Shown: positions 42,726-51,457, counted from the stretch's first letter. The stretch is DNA of 64,000 bases from Alkalihalobacillus sp. AL-G (GCF_030643805.1 NZ_CP094656.1:806001-870000); one strand, 5' to 3'. The notes: generated by a model not told the origin, from the letters alone. Program-made: numbers and translations.

Positions 42726-42824
42726 ACTAGAGGAAAAGCGGAAGCAGCCTCGAGCACAAGGGCTCAGGAGTTAAACATTTATTTATGGAGCAAATTTTAC
42801 TAAAAAAAAAGGAGTGTCAGATAT

Positions 42825-44342
42825 ATGAGTACAACTAAAGAACAACAGCAGGTGGCGACAGAAATGAAACGTGACGCTTATAAGATGATGATCAACGGAC
42901 AACAAGTAGACAGTGTTTCAGGTGAAACGTTTACGACTTACAATCCGTCAACAGGGGAAGCTTTAGCACAAGTAGCTAAGGCTGGAACAGCGGATGTCGA
43001 TCAAGCGGTAGAAGCAGCTCGTAATGCTTTTGAAAAAGGGAAATGGCCGAAATATCCGGTTGGAAAGCGTGCACGCGTATTGAACAAAATTGCTTCAATC
43101 ATGCGTAGCCGATTCAACGAACTTGTAGAATTAGAAGTGTTGAACAGCGGGAAATCCCTTTCTGCAGCACAAGGTCAAGTGATGCAGGCAGTTGAAAACT
43201 TCGAATTTTACGCGGGTGCAATTGTAGGTCACCGTGGTCATGTGAACAACATGCCAGGTCCATTCACGAACCATACGATGAATGAGCCAGTAGGAGTATG
43301 TGCACAGATCATTCCATGGAACTATCCGATGATGATGGCTTCTTGGAAAGTGGCACCAGCGATTGCTGCAGGTAACTCGATCGTGTTGAAGCCAGCAAGC
43401 CTAACACCGCTGACTGCAATTATTTTAACGGAAATCTGTCATGAAGCAGGGGTTCCTGAAGGTGTTGTAAACATCGTAACAGGACCTGGTTCAACAGTTG
43501 GAGCTCATCTTGTTGAACATTCTGGTGTCGATAAAGTTGCCTTTACTGGTGAAACGAACACAGGTAAAGACATCATGGCAAAAGCTTCTGAAACATTGAA
43601 GCGAGTTACACTCGAGCTTGGCGGAAAATCTCCTAACCTCGTATTCGAAGACACAAACCTTGATGCAGCGGTAGATGGTTCATTGTTCGGTATTTTCTAC
43701 AACACAGGACAGTCTTGTGAAGCACGCTCTCGTCTATTTGTTCATGAAGACATTTACGATGCATTCATGGAAAAGTTTGTGGAAAAGACGAAGAAGCTTA
43801 CGCTTGGCAACCCGCTTGACCAAGGAACTCACATTGGTTCGATCATTAGTGAAAGCCAGGTTAATGTAATCGATGGCTATGTAAAGGAAGCTGAAAAAGA
43901 AGGCGCTAAAGTAGTCGTCGGCGGTGGCCGTGCGAAGGTAGAAGGTTTTGAAAATGGGCACTGGTACTTGCCGACTGTCATTACAGATGTAACGAACGAC
44001 ATGAAGGTCGCCCAAGAGGAAATCTTCGGACCTGTAGTGGTTGTCATGAAGTTCAGCGATGAGCGAGAAGTGATCAAGCTTGCAAACGATACAGAATTCG
44101 GTCTTGCAGCTGCGATCTGGACGACGGATCACGCTCGTGCAAATCGTGTAGCGGCCAAGCTGAGAGCTGGAACGATCATGATCAATTCGCCATTCTCTGC
44201 ATTCCCAGGTACACCATTCGGCGGATATAAGCAATCTGGATTTGGTAGAGAGCTATGTATCGAGACACTTGACCTCTATACAGAAACGAAGAGTGTCATT
44301 TCATATGTTGGCGGGAAGCCTTTAAATCCGTTCGGAATCTAA
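42825..44342 (+). CDS. NAD(P)-dependent aldehyde dehydrogenase, stand-alone PaaZ-type candidate
   Basis: 505 residues. ALDH fold with IIPWNYPMMMASWK, catalytic Glu in LELGGKSPNL, catalytic Cys in NTGQSCEARSRLFV, and EIFGPVV. There is no C-terminal MaoC hydratase domain, so it is not a classic fused PaaZ. Its position inside the paa operon suggests it oxidises 3-oxo-5,6-dehydrosuberyl-CoA semialdehyde after ring opening; oxidation of phenylacetaldehyde is an alternative. The ring-opening hydrolase activity would then come from another protein. Confidence 0.85.
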   Translation: MSTTKEQQQVATEMKRDAYKMMINGQQVDSVSGETFTTYNPSTGEALAQVAKAGTADVDQAVEAARNAFEKGKWPKYPVGKRARVLNKIASIMRSRFNELVELEVLNSGKSLSAAQGQVMQAVENFEFYAGAIVGHRGHVNNMPGPFTNHTMNEPVGVCAQIIPWNYPMMMASWKVAPAIAAGNSIVLKPASLTPLTAIILTEICHEAGVPEGVVNIVTGPGSTVGAHLVEHSGVDKVAFTGETNTGKDIMAKASETLKRVTLELGGKSPNLVFEDTNLDAAVDGSLFGIFYNTGQSCEARSRLFVHEDIYDAFMEKFVEKTKKLTLGNPLDQGTHIGSIISESQVNVIDGYVKEAEKEGAKVVVGGGRAKVEGFENGHWYLPTVITDVTNDMKVAQEEIFGPVVVVMKFSDEREVIKLANDTEFGLAAAIWTTDHARANRVAAKLRAGTIMINSPFSAFPGTPFGGYKQSGFGRELCIETLDLYTETKSVISYVGGKPLNPFGI

Positions 44343-44536
44343 ATTTTAACGCACATTAAGAACAATATCGGGGCTGACCCAATTGGGCGTCAGACTCCTC
44401 CGTAATTAAAACGAGTGCTAATTTGTACGGATCAGCCCATCTATGGAACTGACTCCTTACTTTTAGACCACTCATATGGAGGCTGCCTGACTTCCTTTTT
44501 GGAGCAGTCCCCTTCTAATTGAGAGGGAGTGGAAAA
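44343..44536. other. Structured spacer between aldehyde dehydrogenase and paaH genes
   Basis: About 190 bases containing imperfect inverted repeats built on GGGGCTGACCCA (44371) and GATCAGCCC (44430). It may act as a partial terminator or processing site inside the paa gene series. No small gene seen. Confidence 0.4.
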
Positions 44537-45415
44537 GTGATTAAACATATTACAGTCATCGGATCAGGAGTAATGGGGCGCGGGATTGCATACGTTGCTG
44601 CGGTTGGTGGATACAAAACGTCGCTTGTTGATATTTCTGAAAAAGCATTGGAAAATGCTCAAACAGAGATCAATGCCATTTTCGCAAAAGGGGTTCAACG
44701 TAATAAGCTGACAGAAGAGGAAGCGAGTGCTGGCATGGAACGAATGTCATACTCTTCGAATCTACAAGCTATTGTTTCAAATACCGATATGGTCATTGAA
44801 GCGGTCCCTGAGAACCTAGAGATAAAGAAAAATATCTTTGAGACGATCGATCAACATGCTCCAGAGCACTGCTATTTTGCTACGAATACGTCTACAATGA
44901 GTCCAACTGAAATTGCATCGTTCACCGATCGTCCAGGTAAGGTCATTGCCATGCACTTTTTTAATCCTGTCCATAAGATGCCGCTCGTTGAAATCATCAA
45001 AGGGCTTGATACAGCGGAAGAAACGGTCAAGCTAGCGAATGAAGTCGCAGCGAAAATGGGAAAGGAAACCGTAACCGTCAATGAGTTTCCTGGTTTTGTC
45101 ACAAGTAGAATCAGTGCACTTGTTGGGAATGAGGCGTTTTATATGCTTCAGGAAGGTGTCGGTTCACCTGAGGAGATAGATAAAGCAATCAAGCTTGGGT
45201 TGAATTATCCGATGGGCCCGTTTGAACTTGGTGACCTTGTCGGCTTGGATACAAGATTGAACAATCTGAAGTATTTACACGAAACGCTTGGTGAAAAATA
45301 CCGTCCATGCCCGCTGCTCGTAAAATATGTAAAGGCAGGACGTTTCGGACGGAAATCCGGAATGGGCGTTTACGATTATACAGATGGAGAAAAAGGAGGG
45401 AAAAATCATGCGTGA
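44537..45415 (+). CDS. paaH: 3-hydroxyacyl-CoA dehydrogenase, PaaH-like
   Basis: 292 residues from GTG 44537 with GAGAGGGAG upstream. N-terminal Rossmann fold (ITVIGSGVMGRGIAYVAAVGG, NAD-binding GxGxxG), catalytic His in AMHFFNPVHKMPLVEII, and C-terminal dimerisation domain (NEFPGFVTSRI, KLGLNYPMGPFELGDLVGLD). It oxidises 3-hydroxyadipyl-CoA to 3-oxoadipyl-CoA in the paa pathway. Its stop overlaps the start of paaJ by eight bases. Confidence 0.9.
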   Translation: MIKHITVIGSGVMGRGIAYVAAVGGYKTSLVDISEKALENAQTEINAIFAKGVQRNKLTEEEASAGMERMSYSSNLQAIVSNTDMVIEAVPENLEIKKNIFETIDQHAPEHCYFATNTSTMSPTEIASFTDRPGKVIAMHFFNPVHKMPLVEIIKGLDTAEETVKLANEVAAKMGKETVTVNEFPGFVTSRISALVGNEAFYMLQEGVGSPEEIDKAIKLGLNYPMGPFELGDLVGLDTRLNNLKYLHETLGEKYRPCPLLVKYVKAGRFGRKSGMGVYDYTDGEKGGKNHA

Positions 45416-46613
45416 AGTCGTTATAGTTGATGCGGTCCGGACACCGATTGGACGCTATAAAGGTACATTAAAAAGCATTCGTCCTGATGACCTTGGAAGT
45501 GTCGTCATCAAATCGTTAATGGAACGAAACCCAAACCTATCTGCTAATGAAATCGAGGAAGTCGTGTTTGGAAATGCTAATGGAGCGGGTGAAGAAAACC
45601 GAAACGTTGCTCGTATGTCCGCACTTCTTGCTGATCTCCCAGTTGAGGTCGGTGGTACGACAATCAACCGTCTCTGCGGGTCTGGCCTTGATGCAGTGAG
45701 TTACGCTGCACGCGCAATCATGGCAGGCGAAGGGGACGTCTTCATCGCAGGTGGAACAGAAAGCATGACAAGGGCGCCATATGTGATGGGCAAGCCCGAG
45801 CAGGAATTCGCCCGTGGGAACCAGGAAATGTTTGATACGACTATTGGTTGGCGCTTTGTGAATCCACTTTTAGATGAAAAGTACGGAACTGACAGTATGC
45901 CAGAGACGGCAGAAAATGTCGCAAGGGACTTCCAAGTATCACGTGATCAACAGGATCAATTCGCGTATGATAGTCAGCAGAAGGCTAAAAAGGCGATGGA
46001 TTCCGGCCGATTAAAGGATGAAATCGTCCCTGTCTCATATACGGATCGGAAAGGGAATGAAATCGTTGTTGATACAGATGAACATCCGAGGCCGACAACT
46101 TCACTCGAAAAACTGTCCTCTTTACGTTCCATTTTTCCGAACGGAACGATAACAGCAGGGAATGCATCCGGTATTAACGACGGTGCCTCGGCATTATTAC
46201 TGATGAGTAAAGAGAAGGCTGAAGCAGTAGGTTTGAAACCGATGGCGAAATACATTACATCAGCGACGGCTGGCCTTGAGCCGCGTGTGATGGGACTTGG
46301 ACCAATATACGCATCCCGTAAAGTGCTGAAGCGAGCAGGATTGAGTATAGATGATCTCGGTCTTATCGAACTAAATGAGGCGTTCGCTTCACAGTCTCTA
46401 GAGTGTATCCGACAGCTTGAGTTGAACGCTGAAAAGGTAAATGTCAACGGTGGTGCGATTGCGTATGGACATCCGCTTGGGGCTAGTGGCGCTCGTATTT
46501 TAACCACTCTTTTGCACGAAATGAAAAAACAAAATACTCGCTATGGTCTAGCCACGATGTGTATTGGTGTCGGACAGGGAATTGCCGCGATTGTTGAAGG
46601 TTACAACAACTGA
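45408..46613 (+). CDS. paaJ: Beta-ketoadipyl-CoA thiolase, PaaJ-like
   Basis: 401 residues from ATG 45408 after AGGAGGG. Thiolase motifs: nucleophilic Cys in NRLCGSGLDAVSYAARAI, GGTESMTRAPYVM, NEAFASQSLECIRQLEL, VNVNGGAIAYGHPLGASGAR and general-base Cys in TMCIGVGQGIA. GTDSMPETAENVARDFQVSR is usual for PaaJ/PcaF. It cleaves 3-oxoadipyl-CoA to acetyl-CoA and succinyl-CoA, and the dehydrosuberyl intermediate earlier in the pathway. Confidence 0.9.
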   Translation: MREVVIVDAVRTPIGRYKGTLKSIRPDDLGSVVIKSLMERNPNLSANEIEEVVFGNANGAGEENRNVARMSALLADLPVEVGGTTINRLCGSGLDAVSYAARAIMAGEGDVFIAGGTESMTRAPYVMGKPEQEFARGNQEMFDTTIGWRFVNPLLDEKYGTDSMPETAENVARDFQVSRDQQDQFAYDSQQKAKKAMDSGRLKDEIVPVSYTDRKGNEIVVDTDEHPRPTTSLEKLSSLRSIFPNGTITAGNASGINDGASALLLMSKEKAEAVGLKPMAKYITSATAGLEPRVMGLGPIYASRKVLKRAGLSIDDLGLIELNEAFASQSLECIRQLELNAEKVNVNGGAIAYGHPLGASGARILTTLLHEMKKQNTRYGLATMCIGVGQGIAAIVEGYNN

Positions 46614-46636
46614 CCTTAAGGAGGAGAATGATTGAC

Positions 46637-47413
46637 ATGTCATCTATTTTATATGAAGTGAAAAATCATATTGCTTACGTCACCATTAATCGACCTGAGG
46701 TTCTTAACTGCTTTAATTTAGATACGTTAAAGCAGCTTGGTGACGTCGTTGAACAAATTCATCATAACCCTGAGGTTCGTGTAGCCATTTTCACAGGGGC
46801 TGGAGATAAATCATTCAGTGCTGGAGCAGATTTGAAAGAACGAAAATCGTTGACCGAGCATGAGGTACGAAGAAACGTGACAAAGATACGCGAGGTGTTC
46901 ACTGCTGTTGATAAGCTTCCGCAGCCAACGATCGCAGCGGTGAACGGTTATGCGTTTGGCGGAGGCTTCGAGCTTGCACTTTCATGTGATTTCCGAATTG
47001 CTGTAGAGGGTGCGAAAATGGGACTGACGGAGCTAGGCTGGGCAATCATCCCTGGGGCAGGTGGCACACAACGCCTTCCGAGATTGATTGGACAAGCTAA
47101 AGCGATGGAACTCATTCTTACCGCTAAAAAACTAAGCTCAGAGGAAGCATTAGGTTATGGAATTGTAAACGAAGTCGTTTCTGGTGACAGTTTGATTCAA
47201 ACGGCTGAACAATGGGCGGAAAGAATGCTTCAAAATGGACCGATTGCACTTAAGCAAGCGAAATATGCAATCAAACAAGGAATGAATGTTGACCTTGAGA
47301 CAGGTCTTAACCTTGAAGCAAAAGCCTATGAGGTAACGATTCCGACAAAGGATCGCGTAGAAGCACTTGTCGCTTTCGGTGAAAAACGTCCACCGCAATT
47401 TAAAGGAGAATAA
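46637..47413 (+). CDS. Enoyl-CoA hydratase
   Basis: 258 residues from ATG 46637 with AAGGAGGAG upstream; ATG 46628 sits too close to the ribosome binding site. Crotonase fold with FSAGADLKERK and YAFGGGFELALSCDFR, and both catalytic Glu positions (LTELGWAIIPGAGG, AMELILTA). Third crotonase of the cluster; together with the 41161 gene it covers the hydratase steps of the pathway. Which does which cannot be told from sequence. Confidence 0.85.
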   Translation: MSSILYEVKNHIAYVTINRPEVLNCFNLDTLKQLGDVVEQIHHNPEVRVAIFTGAGDKSFSAGADLKERKSLTEHEVRRNVTKIREVFTAVDKLPQPTIAAVNGYAFGGGFELALSCDFRIAVEGAKMGLTELGWAIIPGAGGTQRLPRLIGQAKAMELILTAKKLSSEEALGYGIVNEVVSGDSLIQTAEQWAERMLQNGPIALKQAKYAIKQGMNVDLETGLNLEAKAYEVTIPTKDRVEALVAFGEKRPPQFKGE

Positions 47414-47538
47414 ACACTTCGAAATCGCTTGAGACGAGATCGACATCCTTTTTGCGGTTCAACGGCTTTAACCTTGGGCACGATTATAGTATGATGATGT
47501 AATAATTTTAATTGGAGGTTTAAAAGGCCCGGAGGCTT

Positions 47539-47564
47539 ACAGGATGCTAGTCAGTTCAACGTTG
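47539..47564. repeat. 26-base direct repeat, copy B (partner at 37852)
   Basis: Matches 37852-37877 at 24 of 26 positions. In this copy the ATG within ACAGGATG opens a short Phe-rich frame; in copy A the corresponding ATG is followed at once by TGA. Confidence 0.65.
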
Positions 47565-47621
47565 ATACAAGATTACTTCGGCTCTTTTCCTCCTCCTTTT
47601 GAACATACATTTGCATTTTGA
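47544..47621 (+). CDS. Candidate 25-residue Phe-rich leader peptide upstream of paaX
   Basis: ATG 47544 with GGAGG at 47531-47535 (8-base spacing) opens a 25-codon frame ending TGA 47619-47621, 26 bases before the paaX start. The C-terminal part, DYFGSFPPPFEHTFAF, has five Phe and one Tyr in 16 residues. That composition and its place before the regulator of an aromatic pathway suggest a leader peptide, but no clear attenuator hairpin was seen and the frame may be chance. Confidence 0.35.
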   Translation: MLVSSTLIQDYFGSFPPPFEHTFAF

Positions 47622-47647
47622 GATTGAATCGGAAAAGGATGAGCAAC

Positions 47648-48544
47648 ATGGAAAATAGTTTGAACACACGGTCAATGATTTTTACATTATACGGCGATTA
47701 TATCCGTCATTACGGAAACGATATATGGATTGGCAGCTTAATTCGGCTGCTGAAGGAATTCGGGCATAATGAACAATCTGTTCGAGCGGCAATTTCAAGA
47801 ATGAACAAACAGGGCTGGGTAACCGCTGAGCGAAAAGGGAACAAAAGCTACTATCAATTGACGAAACAAGGTGTCAAGCGGATGGAAGAAGCCGCAGACC
47901 GGATTTTTAAATTTCAACCTGTCTCATGGGATGGAAAGTGGCGGATGTTTACGTACACCATTCCTGAAGAACAACGAAATATCCGGGATGAACTGAGGAA
48001 AGAGCTTGTTTGGAGTGGATTTGGACTTCTTTCGAATAGCTTTTGGATATCCCCAAACAATCAGGAAGTACAGATTGAGCAAATGATTGAAAAGTACGAT
48101 ATTCGGGAGTTTGTACACTTTTTTGCATCCGAGTATAAAGGGCCACATTCGAGCAGGAAACTTGTAGATGAGTGTTGGGACCTTAACGATATCAACGATC
48201 GATATGATGATTTTATTAAAACGTATAGCCAAAAGTATGTAATTGACAAACATAAAATCGAAAAAAGTGAAATGACTGATGGGGAATGCTTTGTTGAGCG
48301 AACGAAGCTTGTCCATGAATACCGGAAGTTTCTGTTCGTCGACCCTGGTCTTCCACAAGAGCTGTTGCCTGCAAAATGGCTCGGTGACCATGCTGCAAGC
48401 TTGTTTAGTGAATATTATAAAGCACTTGCTCAGCCTGCAAGCCGATTTTTTGAGGATGTATTCAGTGAAGGAAATGAAGTCAAAAATAAAGATAAGAAGT
48501 ATGATGTGTTGAATCACCCGTTGATGATCGATCCGAACCAATGA
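47648..48544 (+). CDS. paaX: PaaX-family transcriptional regulator
   Basis: 298 residues from ATG 47648, 8-9 bases after AAAAGGA. The N-terminal winged helix (SMIFTLYGDYIRHYGNDIWIG, SVRAAISRMNKQGWVTAERKG) and the PaaX-type central and C-terminal domains (WRMFTYTIPEEQRNIRDEL, HEYRKFLFVDPGLPQELLP) are clear. PaaX represses phenylacetate genes and is released by phenylacetyl-CoA. It follows the paa enzymes and is the best candidate to bind CGTTAAATAAACGT in front of paaA and in front of the thioesterase operon. That assignment is inference. Confidence 0.92.
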   Translation: MENSLNTRSMIFTLYGDYIRHYGNDIWIGSLIRLLKEFGHNEQSVRAAISRMNKQGWVTAERKGNKSYYQLTKQGVKRMEEAADRIFKFQPVSWDGKWRMFTYTIPEEQRNIRDELRKELVWSGFGLLSNSFWISPNNQEVQIEQMIEKYDIREFVHFFASEYKGPHSSRKLVDECWDLNDINDRYDDFIKTYSQKYVIDKHKIEKSEMTDGECFVERTKLVHEYRKFLFVDPGLPQELLPAKWLGDHAASLFSEYYKALAQPASRFFEDVFSEGNEVKNKDKKYDVLNHPLMIDPNQ

Positions 48545-48659
48545 TGAATATCTGTCTGGTTCGCCAAGGTGCTCGAGGTCGTTTCTACAAAGACATATAC
48601 CGATGGCTGAGACAATAATCAACCAATAAAGAACCTTTTATCGAACAGTTACATGCAAA

Positions 48660-48692
48660 TGGAGCCTGATCATTGATCGACCTGGCTCCACG
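48660..48692 (-). terminator. Hairpin between convergent paaX and gamma-CA-like genes
   Basis: TGGAGCC (48660-48666) pairs with GGCTCCA (48684-48690); on the minus strand it is followed by TTTG, a weak terminator for the gene at 48697. Confidence 0.5.
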
Positions 48693-48696
48693 ATTG

Positions 48697-49218
48697 TTAT
48701 TTTCCTTTATTAATCTGTTCGCGAAATTCTTGTCCTTTTTTCTCATACGTGTCGATTGTGAGTTGGATGAGTTGAAGGTCCTTGTCGGTAAGTTCCCGAA
48801 TGACCTTCCCAGGTGATCCCATGACCATCGTACGAGGAGGAATCTTTTTCCCTGGTGGAATGAGCGTGTTGGCACCAATAAAGGCTGATTCGCCAATCTC
48901 TGCCCCGTCCAGAATGGTCGCACCCATTCCGATTAAGGCACCTTTACGGATTGTGCAGCCATGTAGAATGACATTATGCCCAACAGACACTTCATCTTCA
49001 AGTATAAGAGGGTATTCCTCGTATAGATGACATGTACAATTGTCTTGGATGTTACAACGCTTACCGATAATAATCGGAGCTTCGTCACCGCGAATAACAG
49101 TGTTAAACCAAATGCTTGAATTTTTGCCGATCGAAACATCACCGATTATATGTACACCCGGAGCAATAAAGACAGTATCATCTACTTTCGGGTAGTGGTC
49201 GTTATAAGGATATAACAT
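48697..49218 (-). CDS. Gamma-carbonic anhydrase / PaaY-like hexapeptide-repeat protein
   Basis: 173 residues from ATG 49218, eight bases after AAGGAGG. Left-handed beta-helix hexapeptide repeats with zinc-ligand histidines at CTCHLY and SVGHNVILHGC, then LIGMGATILDGAEIGESAFIGA. It resembles both YtoA-type gamma-CAs and PaaY, the thioesterase that rescues CoA from dead-end paa intermediates and in Escherichia coli is encoded next to paaX. Being convergent with the paaX-type gene favours PaaY, but motifs alone do not separate the two. Confidence 0.85.
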   Translation of the reverse strand: MLYPYNDHYPKVDDTVFIAPGVHIIGDVSIGKNSSIWFNTVIRGDEAPIIIGKRCNIQDNCTCHLYEEYPLILEDEVSVGHNVILHGCTIRKGALIGMGATILDGAEIGESAFIGANTLIPPGKKIPPRTMVMGSPGKVIRELTDKDLQLIQLTIDTYEKKGQEFREQINKGK

Positions 49219-49300
49219 GTACAATACCTCCTTGAAAACGTTAGATGTTTAAAAAGAACGTATTGTAAGTATATCATACGAACAGAAAGGATCAGTCGTT

Positions 49301-50248
49301 ATGAACCCAGTTTGTCAGTTATTGAACATCCGATATCCGATACTTCAAGGTGGGATGGGAAACGTCTCAAATGCTCCTTTATCAGCAGCGATTTCAGAGG
49401 CAGGCGGATTGGGTACGATTGGGATTGGCACTCTTTCCCCAGTGGAAATTGAACAACTGATAATCGATACGAAAAAACGAACGGGCAATCCATTTGCAGT
49501 CAATATCCCATTAAGTGTGACACCATTCGTTAAGGAAGCAGTTCAATCGATGTTCCAATATGAAGTCCCGGTTGTCGTTTTATCTGCTGGAAACCCCGCT
49601 CCATATATTCCTAAGTTTAAGGAAAATGGACTTACTGTAATCTGTGTTGTCGCTTCTGTAAAGCATGCTCAAAAAGCAGAGAAAGCTGGTGCGGATATCA
49701 TTGTGGCAGAAGGTTATGAAGCAGCGGGAATCAATGCGACTGAAGAGTCGACAACGATGACGTTGATTCCACAGGTTACCGATGCGGTGAAAATCCCTGT
49801 AGTCGCTGCCGGTGGGATAGGAGATGGTCGTGGACTGGCAGCAGCACTATCGCTTGGTGCGACAGGAGTACAAATGGGTACACGCTTTATTGCAACCCAA
49901 GAAGGTGTATTCCATGAAAGCTATAAACAGAAGCTAGTTGAGGCAAATGATACAGATACAACCATCGTTGGTAGAAAGTACGGGAAGATTCGTCGGTTGC
50001 TGAAAACAGCCTATGCTGAACAGTTACAAAAAGATGAAGCAGCTGGAGTTGACCAACAAACCTTTATCGATAAAACAACAGAAGAATTTCACTTAAGAGG
50101 AGCGGTGCAAGGGAATTTTGCTGAAGGATTCATCAATTCAGGTCAAATTGCAGGGCTGGTTGGTGATGTTCCTACTGTCGATGGGTTAATCCAACGAATG
50201 GTGAAAGAAGCTGAACAACAATTGAAAGTAATCGAACGATTATTGTAA
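49301..50248 (+). CDS. FMN-dependent nitronate monooxygenase / FabK-like oxidoreductase
   Basis: 315 residues. TIM-barrel flavoprotein with YPILQGGMGNVSNAPLSAA, SEAGGLGTIGIGT, AEGYEAAG, VAAGGIGDGRGLAAALSLGATGVQMGTRF, the FMN phosphate loop. Family members oxidise nitroalkane anions or act as enoyl-ACP reductase II; the sequence cannot decide. GAAAGGA precedes the ATG. It is divergent from the gamma-CA-like gene with an 82-base shared intergenic stretch. A link to the paa pathway is not evident. Confidence 0.85.
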   Translation: MNPVCQLLNIRYPILQGGMGNVSNAPLSAAISEAGGLGTIGIGTLSPVEIEQLIIDTKKRTGNPFAVNIPLSVTPFVKEAVQSMFQYEVPVVVLSAGNPAPYIPKFKENGLTVICVVASVKHAQKAEKAGADIIVAEGYEAAGINATEESTTMTLIPQVTDAVKIPVVAAGGIGDGRGLAAALSLGATGVQMGTRFIATQEGVFHESYKQKLVEANDTDTTIVGRKYGKIRRLLKTAYAEQLQKDEAAGVDQQTFIDKTTEEFHLRGAVQGNFAEGFINSGQIAGLVGDVPTVDGLIQRMVKEAEQQLKVIERLL

Positions 50249-50307
50249 AACGTTGTTTTGTAATAATTTCTTAAATCAGCTAATTTTTTAAATTGTTTGA
50301 CGATTTA

Positions 50308-50356
50308 TTGACATAATGTTTTACCCTTTGATACTATTACGATAAATTCGCGAATT
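50308..50356 (+). promoter_or_regulatory. Promoter and palindrome before the TrpXYZ-like transporter
   Basis: TTGACA (50308-50313), 18-base spacer, TACTAT (50332-50337), followed at 50345-50356 by the perfect palindrome AATTCGCGAATT, placed where a repressor would act. A second palindrome AATTGCAATT lies at 50401-50410. I saw no T-box features. Confidence 0.55.
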
Positions 50357-50431
50357 GTAACTTCACTAAAATATCCTTGAAAGATAAAGAATATTTTGTT
50401 AATTGCAATTCATATTTAAGGGGGAAACAAT

Positions 50432-51457
50432 GTGAAAAGGCTTTGGAAATCACTAGTTGGAGTTTCGTTGGCAAGCGTATTAGTTCTCGGAGGCTGTGGA
50501 TCTACAGAGGATACTCAAGGTGGTGGAGAAGGTGGCGATGATACTGAAAAAACAGTAACGGTTGCGATCAACCAATTTGTAGAACATCCATCACTAGATG
50601 CAGCAACGGAAGGATTTAAGAAGGCACTAGCAGAGAATGGCTTTACAGAAGGTGAAAACCTTGAATACGTTATCGATAACGCTCAGGCTGATATGAACAA
50701 CATTCATACGATCGCCAACAAACATGTATCGGATGAAGTCGATTTGATATTTGCCAATGCAACACCAAGTGCACAGGCGAGTGTCCAGGCTGTAAAGAAA
50801 GCTAATGCAGAAATTCCAGTTCTTTTCACATCAGTAACAGATCCGGTTGGAGCCGAATTGATTGAAGCGATGGATCAACCAGGCGAATGGGTTACTGGTA
50901 CGAGTGATACCCACCCGGAAGCAATACCAAATACGATCAAATTTATCGCAGAACAAACCGATGCGAAAACAGTAGGACTTATTTATAATCCTGGCGAACA
51001 AAATTCCGTTGCACAGGTTGAAATCGTTAAAAAAGCAATGGAAGGAACAGGTTTGAAAGCTGCGGAAGCAAGTGTTGCGACAACTGCTGACGTTAAACAA
51101 GCGGCAGAATCATTAGTCGATGAAGCGGACGTATTATACATCATCACGGACAACACCGTCGTGTCTGCATTAGAATCAGTCATTAAAGTAGCCCAAGATG
51201 AAGATATTCCGATGTTTGCTGGAGAGCTTGATTCAGTTAATCGTGGTGCGATGGCAGCATACGGCTTCGATTACGCTGACCTAGGCTACGAAACTGGTCT
51301 AATGGCAGCTGCAATTTTAAAAGGGGAAAAGAAACCATCTGATTTTGAAGCGCAATACCCTCAAAACCTGAAGCTTGTGATCAATAAGACAGCAGCAGAG
51401 GAAATGGGAGTCGAAATCAAATCAGAATGGGATGACATGGCAGAATACATCGAATAG
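50432..51457 (+). CDS. ABC transporter substrate-binding lipoprotein, TrpX-like
   Basis: 341 residues from GTG 50432, with AAGGGGG upstream. Lipobox VLGGC (Cys about residue 22), a Gly/Asp/Glu linker, then the COG2984 fold (QFVEHPSLDAATEGFKKAL, NIHTIANKHVSDEVDLIFANATPSAQA, LFTSVTDPVGAELIEA, AAYGFDYADLGYETGLMAA). Members of this family include the tryptophan/tyrosine-type TrpX proteins. Followed by its permease and ATPase; in this window a role in phenylalanine or other aromatic uptake is attractive but unproven. Confidence 0.87.
   Translation: MKRLWKSLVGVSLASVLVLGGCGSTEDTQGGGEGGDDTEKTVTVAINQFVEHPSLDAATEGFKKALAENGFTEGENLEYVIDNAQADMNNIHTIANKHVSDEVDLIFANATPSAQASVQAVKKANAEIPVLFTSVTDPVGAELIEAMDQPGEWVTGTSDTHPEAIPNTIKFIAEQTDAKTVGLIYNPGEQNSVAQVEIVKKAMEGTGLKAAEASVATTADVKQAAESLVDEADVLYIITDNTVVSALESVIKVAQDEDIPMFAGELDSVNRGAMAAYGFDYADLGYETGLMAAAILKGEKKPSDFEAQYPQNLKLVINKTAAEEMGVEIKSEWDDMAEYIE

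Noticed and set aside
48216-48622. Minus-strand frames opposite the paaX gene
   Set aside because: Shadows of a clear PaaX coding frame; no ribosome binding sites.
50248-50431. T-box leader before the TrpXYZ-like transporter
   Set aside because: Only 183 bases, no T-box consensus (TGGGTGGnACCGCG-like) and no terminator hairpin found; only a promoter and palindromes are seen.
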